Shown one piece after another: positions 1 to 9,467 of a stretch of 64,000 bases of DNA (position 1 is the first letter of the stretch; each line of letters begins with the position of its first letter). The notes below the pieces were generated by a model. The model was not told the origin of the DNA and searched no databases. It was given only the letters and a program-made list of their open reading frames with translations. The DNA is from Esteya vermicola (lineage: Eukaryota > Ascomycota > Sordariomycetes > Ophiostomatales > Ophiostomataceae), in NCBI GenBank assembly GCA_002778215.1, contig PCDM01000007.1:1984001-2048000 (forward strand), read 5' to 3'. The translations under genes and the position numbers were made by a program.

Positions 1-873
1 TAGAACAGTCGCTCTTTCCTTCAGAAGAAACACTACGAGTCGTATCCGGATTCCTGCCCAATCTCTTTTTCTCTTTTTCTTTTTCCTTTTTTCTTCTTTT
101 TCGCTTCTTTTCCCCTCTTTCTTTACTCTTTCCTCTGCTTCTCTCCTTCCATTTTGTTCCTCCCACTTCTTCCACATCCCCCCCTCACCAACACAGCCCA
201 ACAAGTACAACAAGTACACGTACGAGTACTCCGAAAGCGGCAGATCTCTTCACTGTACGAATTCGCCGTACTCGTACTCTGAACATTCGCTAGTCGTCGC
301 TATAGTCGCTAGCCGTCATTAGCAGTCATTAGGCGATTCCATCGCCATTGACATTGCCCTCTTCTGCCTCTTGGGCATCATTGGGCGGTGACGGACGTAC
401 ATAGCAACAGCTGGAAACTGGGACAGCCTGCGCCAGCCGCTTTCTGCACTGCCAACTCTCAGCAAGGGGGGAAGACGTCTCTCTTCTTTCTCACGCCGGC
501 CGTCCGACGCTCCTATTGGCTGACCAGCGAGAGGAGTGAGCCAGTGAGCGAGACAAAAAGAAGGAGGGGTCACAAACGACCTGCTGGCTTCTTTTCTTGG
601 CTCTGGTCTGCTGGCTCTCTGCTTTTTGGCCATTTGTCATTCTGGCATTCTAGCTTTCTGGCTTTCTCGCTCTCACCTTTTGGCTTGGTTTCTCTCGCCT
701 TCTTTCTATCCTTGTTTCGGTTTCGGCCTTCATCCTTTCTTTTTCCTCCTTTTTCCATTTCCTGCCCCTGTTCCGTTAGTTTTCTTCTTTTTGCCCTCTT
801 TTTCTCTTTCTTTTTCTCTCCTTTTTTTTGCTTTTCCATTCTCTCTTCTCCCAGTCTCTCTGAACTCGACATT
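1..873. promoter_or_regulatory. Upstream region / long pyrimidine-rich leader of the 874 gene
   Basis: No gene is supported here. An open frame extends upstream of the 874 ATG to 388, but it begins at GTG and its translation is just the S/F/L-rich product of a pyrimidine tract. The + strand is strongly T/C-rich at about 60-180 and 580-860, the usual appearance of a fungal 5' leader. A CCAAT box in reverse (ATTGG) lies near 512-517. Two GTACGAGTACT-type words lie at about 219-233 and 268-281. Confidence 0.5.
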
Positions 874-2763
874 ATGAATCCGTATGCACGCGCCCCTTAC
901 GGCGCTGACCGTCCTGTCACTACCCCGACCGCTAGTCGCGTGGCCGCCTCCACAGTGCCAGTGACAGCGACAATAGCGACAACAGCGACAGCGAAAGCAA
1001 CAGCAACAGCGACCAACACACCACAGCCTGCCATGGGTCGCCGCAACGAAGGTCAGTCTGGGGAATGGAGACGGGAACAGATGAGGGGAAATGACGAATA
1101 CCAACTCCCCGCAGTCGAGTCCTGGGTCGAGATCGAGTCGCATCCCTCTTCCTCGTCCGTCTCCTCTTTTGCAGAGGAGATCGTCACGACCGGTCTGCGC
1201 GTCGGTTTTGGCGCCCACAGTGGCCCCGTCGTCCCTCAGCGTCGAAGACGTCTGCTGCAGCAAGTCGAGGCAGCCGCCGCTGCCACGCACACGCACACGC
1301 GCACGAACACGCACACACCCTCGACCGTCTCTGCCCCTGCCACGACATCGGCGGCGACGGCTGCTGCGACGGCTGCATCGTCGGCCACGCCTCCACCCGT
1401 CGCCCCGACTCGACGACACAGTGCCATCCTGGCCCCGGCGGCTCGTCATGCCCCCGTCGAGAGCAGCCAGGAGGAGTACGACGAGACGGAGAGCGAAGAG
1501 GACCACTTGATGGCCAGCTCTGCCGAGCACGTCCACATCCGCCACCCTCCCACGCCTCCCCAGTCCTTTGCCCTGCTTCAGCAGCAGGCCCAGGCCCAGA
1601 TGCAGATGCAGCAGCGCGCTGCTGCCAGCGATGGCGACGACGAAGACAACATGGACGATGCCGATGTCGATGCTGACGACGATGAAGGCACAGCCCTCGG
1701 CATGCCGTCCTCCTCGTCGCCTCCCATGTTCCGCCCGCAGCCCAACGCCTTTTCCCACCCGCCCACTCTCCTTCAGCAGCAACAGCAGCAGCAGCAGCAG
1801 CAACGGCAACCACCGCATGTGCAACATGTGCAACACCTGCACCGCCAGCAGCACCTACACCACCCGCACCACTCTATTTCCTCTCCTCCCCATCCCCATC
1901 TGGCCGCACGGCAGTCTTCTCGAGCCTCCCGTGGCTCGGCGCCTCACTTTCTCACGCCCACCTACCCCTCGCGCCGCGAAGACAACGACGCCGCCTTGCG
2001 CGCCTCCTTGACCACGCTGCTCTCGTGCGCCGCTGCGGCTCGCGGCCTGCCCAAGAAAGATTCCGGCACCTTTCACGAGGCATCCGGCCTCACACAGAGC
2101 GGCCTGCGGCCCAGCACGAAGCCCATGGATCTTCGTCTCGTGCCCGAGTCGGAGCTCATGGACGCCCAGGCACCCTCTTCCTCTGGCCACTCGCGCTCTG
2201 CACAGCAACAGACGTCACAGAGACAGCAGCAGCAGCAAAAGCAGCGATCCGTCTCTGCTCCTGTCGCCACCTCTGCAGCATCCGCCGTCTCTCGCCACTC
2301 TGCTCGCCTCCATGGCCGCCCGACCCCCGGCCTTTCTGCTACGCCCTCCTCGTCTCGGGCCAGCGCCGTCAGCGGCGTGTCTGCCGCCAGCAAGAGCAAG
2401 CGCTCGGCTGCGACGGCCGCCAGCTCGGCTGCCAAGGCTCAGCGCGCCGCCAAGAAGAAGCGGACGTCGGCGTCGGCCGCCGATGACGCCTCGGCCGTGA
2501 CCACATTCCTGACGCCGACCATGCTGACCTGGGTGGTCAGTGCCGGCGTCGTGGTCCTCGTGTCTGTTGTCGGCTTTGGCGCCGGGTTCGTCCTCGGCCG
2601 CGAAGTCGGCAAGCAGGAAGCGGCAGTGTCGGCCAGCAGTAGTGCCTTTGGCGGCGGATCCAATGCTTCGTCTTGCAGCCACGAGATCTTGCGGTCGTCG
2701 ACGGGCAGTTCGCTGCGGCGGTTCCGCTGGGGATCTGGCATGACACGGAGCATTGCGGCATAG
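874..2763 (+). CDS. Low-complexity fungal protein with a C-terminal membrane anchor
   Basis: Single-exon gene of 629 residues, started at the first ATG after the polypyrimidine leader (MNPYARAPYG). Most of it is Ser/Thr/Ala/Gln/His-rich low complexity: a TATATNT-type Thr/Ala stretch, a His-Thr run coded by a CACACG repeat, a polyglutamine run, an acidic DDED patch and a basic Ser/Ala/Lys stretch near residues 500-535. Two parts look constrained: a block reading LRASLTTLLSCAAAARGLPK at about residue 370, and one transmembrane segment at about 547-575 (WVVSAGVVVLVSVVGFGAGF) followed by a short charged and Ser-rich tail. That suggests a cytosolic protein held in a membrane near its C terminus. 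I associate the conserved block with an uncharacterised ascomycete family from memory only. Convergent with the verprolin gene. Confidence 0.75.
   Translation: MNPYARAPYGADRPVTTPTASRVAASTVPVTATIATTATAKATATATNTPQPAMGRRNEGQSGEWRREQMRGNDEYQLPAVESWVEIESHPSSSSVSSFAEEIVTTGLRVGFGAHSGPVVPQRRRRLLQQVEAAAAATHTHTRTNTHTPSTVSAPATTSAATAAATAASSATPPPVAPTRRHSAILAPAARHAPVESSQEEYDETESEEDHLMASSAEHVHIRHPPTPPQSFALLQQQAQAQMQMQQRAAASDGDDEDNMDDADVDADDDEGTALGMPSSSSPPMFRPQPNAFSHPPTLLQQQQQQQQQQRQPPHVQHVQHLHRQQHLHHPHHSISSPPHPHLAARQSSRASRGSAPHFLTPTYPSRREDNDAALRASLTTLLSCAAAARGLPKKDSGTFHEASGLTQSGLRPSTKPMDLRLVPESELMDAQAPSSSGHSRSAQQQTSQRQQQQQKQRSVSAPVATSAASAVSRHSARLHGRPTPGLSATPSSSRASAVSGVSAASKSKRSAATAASSAAKAQRAAKKKRTSASAADDASAVTTFLTPTMLTWVVSAGVVVLVSVVGFGAGFVLGREVGKQEAAVSASSSAFGGGSNASSCSHEILRSSTGSSLRRFRWGSGMTRSIAA
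1277..1318 (+). repeat. CACACG-type microsatellite inside the 874 gene
   Basis: A CA/CG-rich imperfect hexamer run that codes for alternating Thr-His/Thr-Arg. The repeat unit length is a multiple of three, so length changes would keep the reading frame. Confidence 0.8.
1772..1806 (+). repeat. CAG/CAA triplet repeat (polyglutamine) in the 874 gene
   Basis: A run of CAG/CAA codons giving about ten consecutive glutamines, then more Gln/His-rich sequence. It is likely length-polymorphic between isolates. Confidence 0.85.
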
Positions 2764-3347
2764 TGTGTTTTTCTCTTGCTCTCTTTTTCATTTTTCATTT
2801 TTCTTTCTTCTTCTCGCTCAAATCAGCAGTTCAAAGTACAGCGCAGTTTTCTAGCTTATTCTTTTAGTATTGGGAGTTTTCTCTTGGATTTCCTTTTTAT
2901 TTCTTTGCGTTCTTTGCAACTATGGATGATGCATGTCACGAGATTTCAATACCAATACCACTCGCGCCGACACATGAAAAGGAGGAGTCTGTATATACCG
3001 CTTAGGTTAGGACGTGGAAAGTTGGTCTGATAGATGCGTCTCTCTGCTTTGATGTCTCTCCTCTTTTTTGAATTGTCTAGGTATCACACTCTAGTAAACA
3101 AGCCTACTCTCTCTCCGTCTTGATGGCAAGGATATATTCATAGACTTCGTCTGACCCCCCCTGTAACAAGTACATCTCACCAGCGTATTCTTCGCATAAA
3201 AATGAAAAAAAAAAGGAAAGCATTCTATTAACATACAAAACCCCCCCAAAAGCGTGTCCAGACAGGCCAACACCATGCTGCATACCAATATACCTATCCA
3301 GCATCCACTCCATCTCTATACCAATCACAGCCGCCGTGTCTACCCTC
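2764..3347. other. Convergent intergenic spacer
   Basis: Lies between two converging stop codons and should hold both 3' UTRs. It is A/T-rich with T-runs near 2780-2900 and a poly-A/poly-C patch near 3205-3250. I see no gene in it. Confidence 0.5.
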
Positions 3348-5203
3348 TCATGCCAGCGAGCTGAGATCGAGCGGCACGCTGCTCCCCCGCCCGGCTCGGT
3401 ACCGCTTCAGACCGCCCTGGAACTCCCGCACCTTGGGAAACTGCTCCTCCACCGGGAACCGCCAGCGTGCGTCTTGCACGATATACCGGCCCCCTCCGCC
3501 CGTCTGGGGCCGCGGCGATATTTCTCCCCCGGAATGGCGGGTCGGCGACAGTCCGTTGCTGCCGCTGTTGCCGCCGCCGTTGGGCGACAGCGTGTATGCC
3601 GACGGGTCCAGCATCGACACACGGATGGTGCCTCCTCCATTGTGACTGTTGGGGCTGTTGAGACTGTTGAGACCGAGGCCGTTGGACGGCGGCAGGTGGC
3701 CGAGCGACGAGGACGGCGAGTGGGACGGCGAAAGAGAGCTGCCTGGTCGTGGTGCCTGGCCGCTCGGCGGCGGCGGCGGTGGCGGTGGCGGTGCAGATGA
3801 CGGAGAGGGTGCAGCTGTCGAGGGGGGTGGGGGTGGCGGCGGCGGCGAGGTGGTAGCTCGCATCATGGCCTGCACGGCCAGGCTCTGGCTGACGGCGCTC
3901 GGGCCGGAGGAGAGAGGAGGAGCAGGAGGAGAGGAAGCGGCCGAGGACAGAGACGCAGGCGGTGGGGGGGGTGGAGGAGGTGCAGGAGGCGCCGAGGCGC
4001 GAGAGGAAGCCGAGGAGACGACGGCGAAAGACGAAGTCATGTGCGCCGTAGACATGAGCGACGGCGAAGACGAGGCAGAGGCAGATGGCGGCGGTGGCGG
4101 TGGCGGTGCTGGTGGCGCCGAGGGCACGGGTGGCGCGGGTGCCGAGGGAATGGCGGGCGCAGCAGAAGAGGGGATCCGCGGTGCGTGCGAGGAGGGCGGA
4201 GAAAAGGAAGAAGAAGCAGAAGCCGCAGAAGCAGCCACGGCGGCGGCGGCGGCAGCGACGGTGGACGAGGGTTTTCTAGATCCGGGCGGCGGCGGGGGCT
4301 TCTTTCCAATGGGCGGCGGGGGCCCTTTGCCGAGGAGCATCTGCGAGGCAGACGAGAAGGGTCTCTGCGCGTCGCCGCGGGCCGAGACCTTGCGCAGATT
4401 GACAATGGACGGGTGGAAGGTTGGGCCGTGGCTGCTGTTGGCGCCGGGTAGGGGGGGCGGTGCGCCCGGCGGCACGGGGACAGAGGCCCGTGTCGGGACG
4501 GGCGGTGCGGCGGCGGAGGGAAGTCGGGGCGCGGCGGCGGGCACGCGCGGCGCGGACGTCTTTGCGTCTTCGGGATCGGAGAGGTAGGAAGAGCGGGAGT
4601 CGGCTGTCAGAGGGAAGAGGTCAGCACTGCACGTTTCACTGTCACTGACGTCACTCATTGCACTTCTCACTGCCACTGGCGTCACTCACCTCCAGTCTTG
4701 ACGCCGCCGCCCGTCTTGCGAAGCTTGGGCATGCCGCCGGCAAAGAGGCCTCCGAGCTGGGGTGCGCTGCTCTCCATGCCCGAGGACAGGTCGCTGTTGC
4801 TGCGGCCGCGGTTGCCGGCCGGCAGGGGCGGAGCCAGGCCGTGGCCTTCGCTGCGAGACGCCTTGGGACCGCCCAGGCCGGGAACAGCCGGCGCACCGCC
4901 CAGCGGTGGCCCGCCACCTCCAGACGATACCTTGCCGACGATGGGGGCCGAGCGGTCGTTGGTGACGGTCTTTTTGAGGGCCTTGCCCTTGTGGATGTCG
5001 CCCAAGAGGGCATTCTAGCAGAGCGGTCAGATGTCTCTCCTCTAGTTTCTCTCTATCAGAGCTACGCCGTCTTGACCTACCATGTTCTTTCCAGGCGGCG
5101 GTCTTGCTCCTCCGGAAGGCGGAGGCGGCGGAGGCGGTGGAGGCATGCCAGCACCCCCTGGCGGCGGCGGCGGTGGTGGAGGCGGCGGCGGCGGCGGCGG
5201 CAT
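3348..5203 (-). CDS. VRP1: Verprolin / WASP-interacting protein (WIP) homologue
   Basis: Actin-cytoskeleton adaptor that binds actin monomers and WASP and supports Arp2/3-driven cortical patch assembly and endocytosis. Exons are 5203-5081, 5014-4690 and 4603-3348, giving 567 residues with good GT..AG borders. The N terminus (1-41) is polyproline ending in PPPGKNM. It is followed directly by a WH2 actin-binding motif at 42-70 (NALLGDIHKGKALKKT..., then APIVGK), with a second KLRKTGG basic motif near 140. The middle is Ala/Ser/Pro-rich with many PPPPPP blocks that would bind SH3 domains and profilin. The C terminus has the WASP-binding signature: a DARWRFP motif, then a FQGG..KRYRAGRGSSVPLDLS ending. 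Length and domain order match fungal verprolins. The first exon encodes only the polyproline head, so gene finders may miss it. Divergent from the 5716 gene. Confidence 0.93.
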
Positions 5204-5715
5204 GGTGACGGTAGGAGAGTCAAGGAAGGTCGAGAAGGGTCGAGGAGGGTCGAGGAGGACAAGGAAGACGGACAAGACGGGAAAGGGAGGCTGCTGGACG
5301 AGGCGGAATTGCTAAGGCTGTTGCGGGCAGATTAAGAAATGGAGACCAGAACGGGGGTTAAAAAAAAAAAGCTAGAAACCTGAAAGGATAAGGAGATACA
5401 GACGCCCAGAGGCCAGAGACAAAAAAAAGGGCGGAAGAGAGCGACAGAAGCGCCGGTGACGAGAAAGTTGGAAGAGAAAAAACAAGAGGCTGCCTTGAGC
5501 GACCTTTAACGGTGCAGTGGAGAAGTGGGGCGGTGTTTCGTCACTACGAGTACTCGTATTCGAGTCCTACAAAGGACAGTGTGGAATACAGTGTGGGTTT
5601 ACAGACACAGTATACAGGCACCGTTGTTAATCCCTGCAAAATTATTCGACGGCGAAATGCTCGATATAAAATCCAGAGGACCAAGAGCCAGAGGACCAAG
5701 AACCCGCACACACAC
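5204..5715. promoter_or_regulatory. Divergent promoter, verprolin / 5716 gene
   Basis: The verprolin side (5204-5300) is purine-rich on +, hence pyrimidine-rich in the verprolin sense strand, with repeated GGTCGAGRAG units. A palindromic GAGTACTC with flanking TACGAGTACTCGTATTC word lies at about 5545-5564. No gene is supported. The open frame running back to 5512 begins at GTG and has no ATG before 5716. Confidence 0.5.
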
Positions 5716-7077
5716 ATGGCAGGTTCCGTCTCCATGTTTCTCTGCCGGCGGCCCCTCTGTCACTCGCTGCAGCTGCAGCGCTGGCAGGCTCCTCTTTCCC
5801 AGCTTCACGGACAGACTCGAGGATGGCATGAACGAAACCAGCCGTCGACGGAGCCGCCATGGCCGGCCAGGCCGGCCGTGCGGCAGCGGCCGCGGCCGTC
5901 ACAGTCACAGCGGCATCCGACGGCGTCTCTCTCGTCCTGCCGACCCACTAGCCAGCGGCGGCCGCCTTGGAGGTCAACAGGGCCAGCAGGGCCAGAGCCG
6001 ACACTCTCGCCGGGGACGAGGCTGCAGCGGAGAGCCAGCAGCGGGCTGCCCGACCTGGACCGGGTGGCGACGCTGGCGACCGACGCGCAGGCGCGACTCT
6101 TGAGCCACCCGGGTGTGCCGTCGGAGTCCGAGACGGCCATGGCCCTGCGCATCTGCGGCGAGGCCGCCGACCTCATCATGGACGCCTCCGTGCAGCCGCA
6201 GCTGAGCAGCATCGACCACCACGCCGACACGGCGGCCTCGACCCTGCTCTCGCTCGAGGCGAAGCAGGCACGCGAGGCGAAGCAGACGAAGCAGACAAAG
6301 CAGGCCGGCGAGACGAGACCGGTCGAGCTGACGCCGCGGTTGCGTGACGTCATCGGCCAGATCTCCGATGCCGCCTACGCCATCCTCGTCGACCCCCGCG
6401 TCGCCATCACGCCCCGCCTGCTGGCCCAGTACGTCGACATCCAGGCGCGCCTCGGCCGGCCCGGATCACTGCCGCACGCGCTCGACCTCTTCGCCACCAA
6501 GCCGCGCGGCAAGAACCCCCGACGGCTGGCCGCCGCCGTCGACGCCGACGTCGCCGAGCGCGCGCTCGACGCTGCCCTCGCCGCCAAGGACCTCGACGCC
6601 GCCGTCGGCGTCGTCGAGTGCACCTATGCGGCCCCGGCCACCGTGCGCGCCAAGCTGCTGCGCCGCGGCTTTCTGCCGGCCTTTGCCGCTCTCAGCGTGC
6701 CGCTGGCCACCTACCTGCTCGCGCGCCAGCTGGCGGCCGTCCAGCAGACGCTCGAGGACAGCACGGCCACGGCCATGGCCTCGGCCGGCATCCTCGCCTA
6801 CATTGGCTGCACCGCCACCATTGGCATCGTCGCCACGACCACCGCCAACGACCAGATGCGCCGGGTCACGTGGGCTCCCGGCACGCCGCTGCGCGAGCGC
6901 TGGCTGCGCGAGGACGAGCGCGCCGCCCTCGACAAGGTCACGTGTGCCTTTGGCTTTTCGGACATGCACCGCTACGGCGAGGAGGAGGGCGTCGAGTTCC
7001 AGGCCCTGCGGGAGTACGTCATGCGCAAGGGCATGCTCGTGGACCAGGTCGAGGTGCTCGAGGGGATGAGTTCCTGA
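5716..7077 (+). CDS. Conserved fungal protein, probably mitochondrial, two C-terminal membrane segments
   Basis: Single-exon gene, 453 residues from the first in-frame ATG (MAGSVSMFLCRRPLCHSL). The first ~110 residues are rich in Arg, Ser, Gln and Pro with almost no acidic residues, as in a mitochondrial presequence. The central part (about 120-330) is helical and Ala/Leu-rich. Two hydrophobic segments follow at about 320-340 and 355-375 (MASAGILAYIGCTATIGIVA). The C-terminal ~75 residues look the most conserved: RRVTWAPGTPLRERWLREDE, then a FGF-SDMHRYGEEEG block and a closing V-E-V-LEGM. I recall similar C termini in uncharacterised ascomycete mitochondrial proteins but can assign no reaction. 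Divergent from verprolin and convergent with the CHORD gene (112 bp). Confidence 0.75.
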   Translation: MAGSVSMFLCRRPLCHSLQLQRWQAPLSQLHGQTRGWHERNQPSTEPPWPARPAVRQRPRPSQSQRHPTASLSSCRPTSQRRPPWRSTGPAGPEPTLSPGTRLQRRASSGLPDLDRVATLATDAQARLLSHPGVPSESETAMALRICGEAADLIMDASVQPQLSSIDHHADTAASTLLSLEAKQAREAKQTKQTKQAGETRPVELTPRLRDVIGQISDAAYAILVDPRVAITPRLLAQYVDIQARLGRPGSLPHALDLFATKPRGKNPRRLAAAVDADVAERALDAALAAKDLDAAVGVVECTYAAPATVRAKLLRRGFLPAFAALSVPLATYLLARQLAAVQQTLEDSTATAMASAGILAYIGCTATIGIVATTTANDQMRRVTWAPGTPLRERWLREDERAALDKVTCAFGFSDMHRYGEEEGVEFQALREYVMRKGMLVDQVEVLEGMSS

Positions 7078-7189
7078 GAGGATGTGTATGAAAAATCAAA
7101 AATGTAAATGAATCTATTCTTTTTTTTTCTTCTTCTTTTCTTCTTTTTTCTTTTTGTTTCTTTTCTTCTTTTTCTTTACTTTTCTTCCC

Positions 7190-8344
7190 TCACCTCTCGA
7201 CCCTTCCCGCACGTCCCACCTGGTAAATCTCGCCCGTATGCCTGTCATCGCTGCGAAGAACCGGCCACGAGCTGATGTCGGCCTTGACCAGCACCACCTC
7301 GAGCTTGGTGCCGAGCACCTTAAAGGTCGACCGCGCCGGGTCAATGGCCGCATACAGGGGCACCTTGTTCGTGTACCGCTTCGGCGGGCTGTCTGTCGTC
7401 GGCAGGTCGAGCTCGATGGCCTGCTCCGAAAAGGCAACGATGGCCTTTTCCTTGTCGATTTTCTTGAGGAAGAAGGACGCCGTCAGAGACGTCGCCGACT
7501 GGTAAAAGTCGGTCCTGTTGGTCAGCATGGCGAGACAAGTGTAGAGACAAGTGTAGAGACAAAGAAGCAATGGCTCACCTGACAGTCTCGAGCTGCTGCT
7601 CTCCGTCGCCCTTGCTGTCCTTCTTGCCGCTGCCCACAAACATGTGGCGGTCCCGCGTCCGGCAGCCCTCAATCTTCATAAACTGGTCAAACTCGAGCAC
7701 GCGCCGCTTGCAGCAGGTATAGCCTTTGCTGCCCTCGTGGAAGATGGGCACGCCCGGGTGGTGCACGCACGTCTCGCCGTCCCGCGACGATCCCTTGCTG
7801 TACGAGGCGTCACAGCCCCGTCGCCGGCACACACGCCCCTCGGGGATCTCGAGAGCGGGGTCGTCGTCTTCCGACTCGGGAGCTACGGGGGCCGCTGCGG
7901 GCGGGGCCGTCGGGGCATTTGAGGCAGTCGAGGCAGTCGAGGCAGTCGAGGCTGATGCGAGGGGGTTGCGGGGGAGGGCGGGGCCGAGCTGGTTCGCCAC
8001 AGCCGCAGCTGCAGAGGTCTCTTTCGGGGCTTCCTTCTTCATCTTGGGCGGCACATCGGTCGTGCTGTGCTTGCCGCTGGTGCAGGGGGCAATATCCATA
8101 AACTCTTCAAACGTGAGGACGCGGGGCTTGCAGCAGGCCCATCCTGTCTGATGTCAGTTGGGAGTGAGAAAAAAAAAATAAGAGAGATAGAGAGAGAGAG
8201 AGAGAAAAGGGAAGAGGCAAGGCTGAGAGTGTGGTTACCTTTCTGTCCCTCATGGAAGACGGGCGGTCCAGGATGGTACTTGCAGACCTCGTCTGCGTCT
8301 GTATACTGCTTGCCACAGCCCTGGTGCACGCACTTGAGAGCCAT
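7190..8344 (-). CDS. CHORD and CS domain protein (RAR1/Morgana-type Hsp90 co-chaperone)
   Basis: Zinc-binding co-chaperone of the CHORDC1/Rar1 family, which works with Hsp90 and Sgt1. Exons 8344-8239, 8143-7579 and 7514-7190 give 331 residues. CHORD1 (about 5-66) starts CVHQGCGKQY, continues through the CKYHPGPPVFHEGQKGW motif split by intron 1, then ACCK and the F-x-x-F-M segment. CHORD2 (about 141-203) reads CRRRGCDASYSKG...CVHHPGVPIFHEGSKGYTCC. A CS (p23-like) domain occupies about 224-310. The 70-residue Ala/Ser/Pro linker between the CHORDs is long. Two CHORDs plus CS is the animal/fungal arrangement; plant RAR1 lacks CS. Intron 1 holds a long GA dinucleotide repeat. The three intron phases all restore a continuous frame. 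Confidence 0.93.
8181..8206. repeat. GA/CT dinucleotide microsatellite in CHORD gene intron 1
   Basis: About 12 GA units on +, a CT tract in the sense of the gene, lying inside the first intron upstream of the acceptor. Confidence 0.85.
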
Positions 8345-9013
8345 GCTGTGTATGAGCTCTGAACTGTATCTTGTTCTTGTCTCTTCTCTTCTTCCTGTCT
8401 TCCTTTTTCTGTTCTTCTCTTCTTCTCTTGTCTTTTGTCTTTTTGACTTTTCTTAGTCCTTTAGACAGTCAAGGAAGCGACAGGGCACCTGGTCAAGAAG
8501 GGTGTCTGCTGGCGTCTTCTGTACTACTCTCGGGGTCCTTCCTGTAGTCTGGAACAGACGGCGATCTTCTGAGAGCTTCCATGAAAGACACCCAAAGAAG
8601 AAAAAAAAGGCTAGTGGCCCACTGTACTGTATGCGCACAGTGCCAATTTGCTCCCGACACGGCGTACTCGTGAACCCCGCCAGTCAGCACTCTACCCTGT
8701 CCTCTTCTGCCGTCACCCAGCGTGCAGTAGACGATCAGGACGGCGGACGACGGCAGACGATGGCAGAGCAACATGGATGTCGGCGTCGCAGTGCACTGGC
8801 TGCGAACTGCGAGTCCTGCAGAGTCCTGCCATGTACTCTCGCAGATCATCCCGTACTGTGTGCGAGTACTCACAGATTGCCACCAGTCCTGGGACCCACA
8901 TAGCTAGCTACCTTGGCCGTTTGGAAACTCAATTCTTACTGTGCTGAAATTACGAAGAGAGAAAAGACAAAAAAGAAACCAAAGAAACAAAAAGCAAAAC
9001 ACCAGCTCTGGCC
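8345..9013. promoter_or_regulatory. Divergent promoter, CHORD gene / glutaredoxin-like gene
   Basis: T/C-rich on + at 8345-8460. It also holds scattered GCAGACGATGG words and GAGTACTC-like sequences near 8860. The 50 bases before the 9014 ATG are A-rich (AAAGAAACC repeats). No coding gene is supported. Confidence 0.45.
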
Positions 9014-9403
9014 ATGCACGCCACCGCCCGTCTGCAGCAGTTCTGCCGCATTACCCTCTTCACGCGTCCCAACTGCAGTCTCTGCTTGCGAGCCAAATCA
9101 GCCCTCTCCAAGGTGTGGGATGACCGCCCGTTTCAGTTTCATGAAGTCGACGTCATCATGGCCGAGGCTCCAGCCTGGCGCAACCTCTACGCCCTGGATG
9201 TGCCTGTGGTCAGTTGTCTTCGACCCTGATCCTATTGATGCTCGCTCTCCTTCTCACACGCGCAGATCCACATTAGCCGCATCTCAGCTCCCGAAGAAGA
9301 CCCCGAACGCGCTTCCGAGGCCGTCAAGCTGATGCACCGCTTCTCGCCAGAAGACGTCCATGCCAAGATGGATCTGGTCGCCCCACGCGACAAACGCGAA
9401 TGA
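9014..9403 (+). CDS. Glutaredoxin-like (DUF836) thioredoxin-fold protein
   Basis: Small thiol-disulfide family protein related to yeast YDR286C. Exons 9014-9208 and 9266-9403 give 110 residues. The N-terminal strand leads into a C-x2-C redox motif (TRPNCSLC, Cys21/Cys24), followed by a helix (RAKSALSKVW), the FHEVDV strand and the conserved cis-Pro strand DVPVIHI, which is exactly rebuilt by splicing. Length fits the family (about 100-115 residues). The donor is GTCAGT instead of GTAAGT/GTGAGT; without splicing the frame stops after ten residues, so the intron is well supported. Mitochondrial location is possible but not shown. Its stop is 64 bp from the stop of the converging aldolase gene. 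Confidence 0.88.
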
Positions 9404-9467
9404 TTCCCATAGCGATTATACTATTCTTGTCTTTGCCTTACTTCCTGCTACGTTCTGCCTCTGCCTC

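Noticed and set aside
388..873. N-terminal extension of the first gene back to 388
   Set aside because: It begins at GTG and consists of the S/F/L-rich reading of a pyrimidine tract; the ATG at 874 is the first credible start.
730..1854. 374-codon antisense ORF (and similar ones at 1184-1813 and 2215-2682)
   Set aside because: Mirror of the low-complexity coding strand in GC-rich sequence; no conserved domain.
3649..4587. 312-codon + strand Gly/Glu-rich ORF
   Set aside because: Antisense of the proline-rich verprolin exon (Pro codons read as Gly); shadow.
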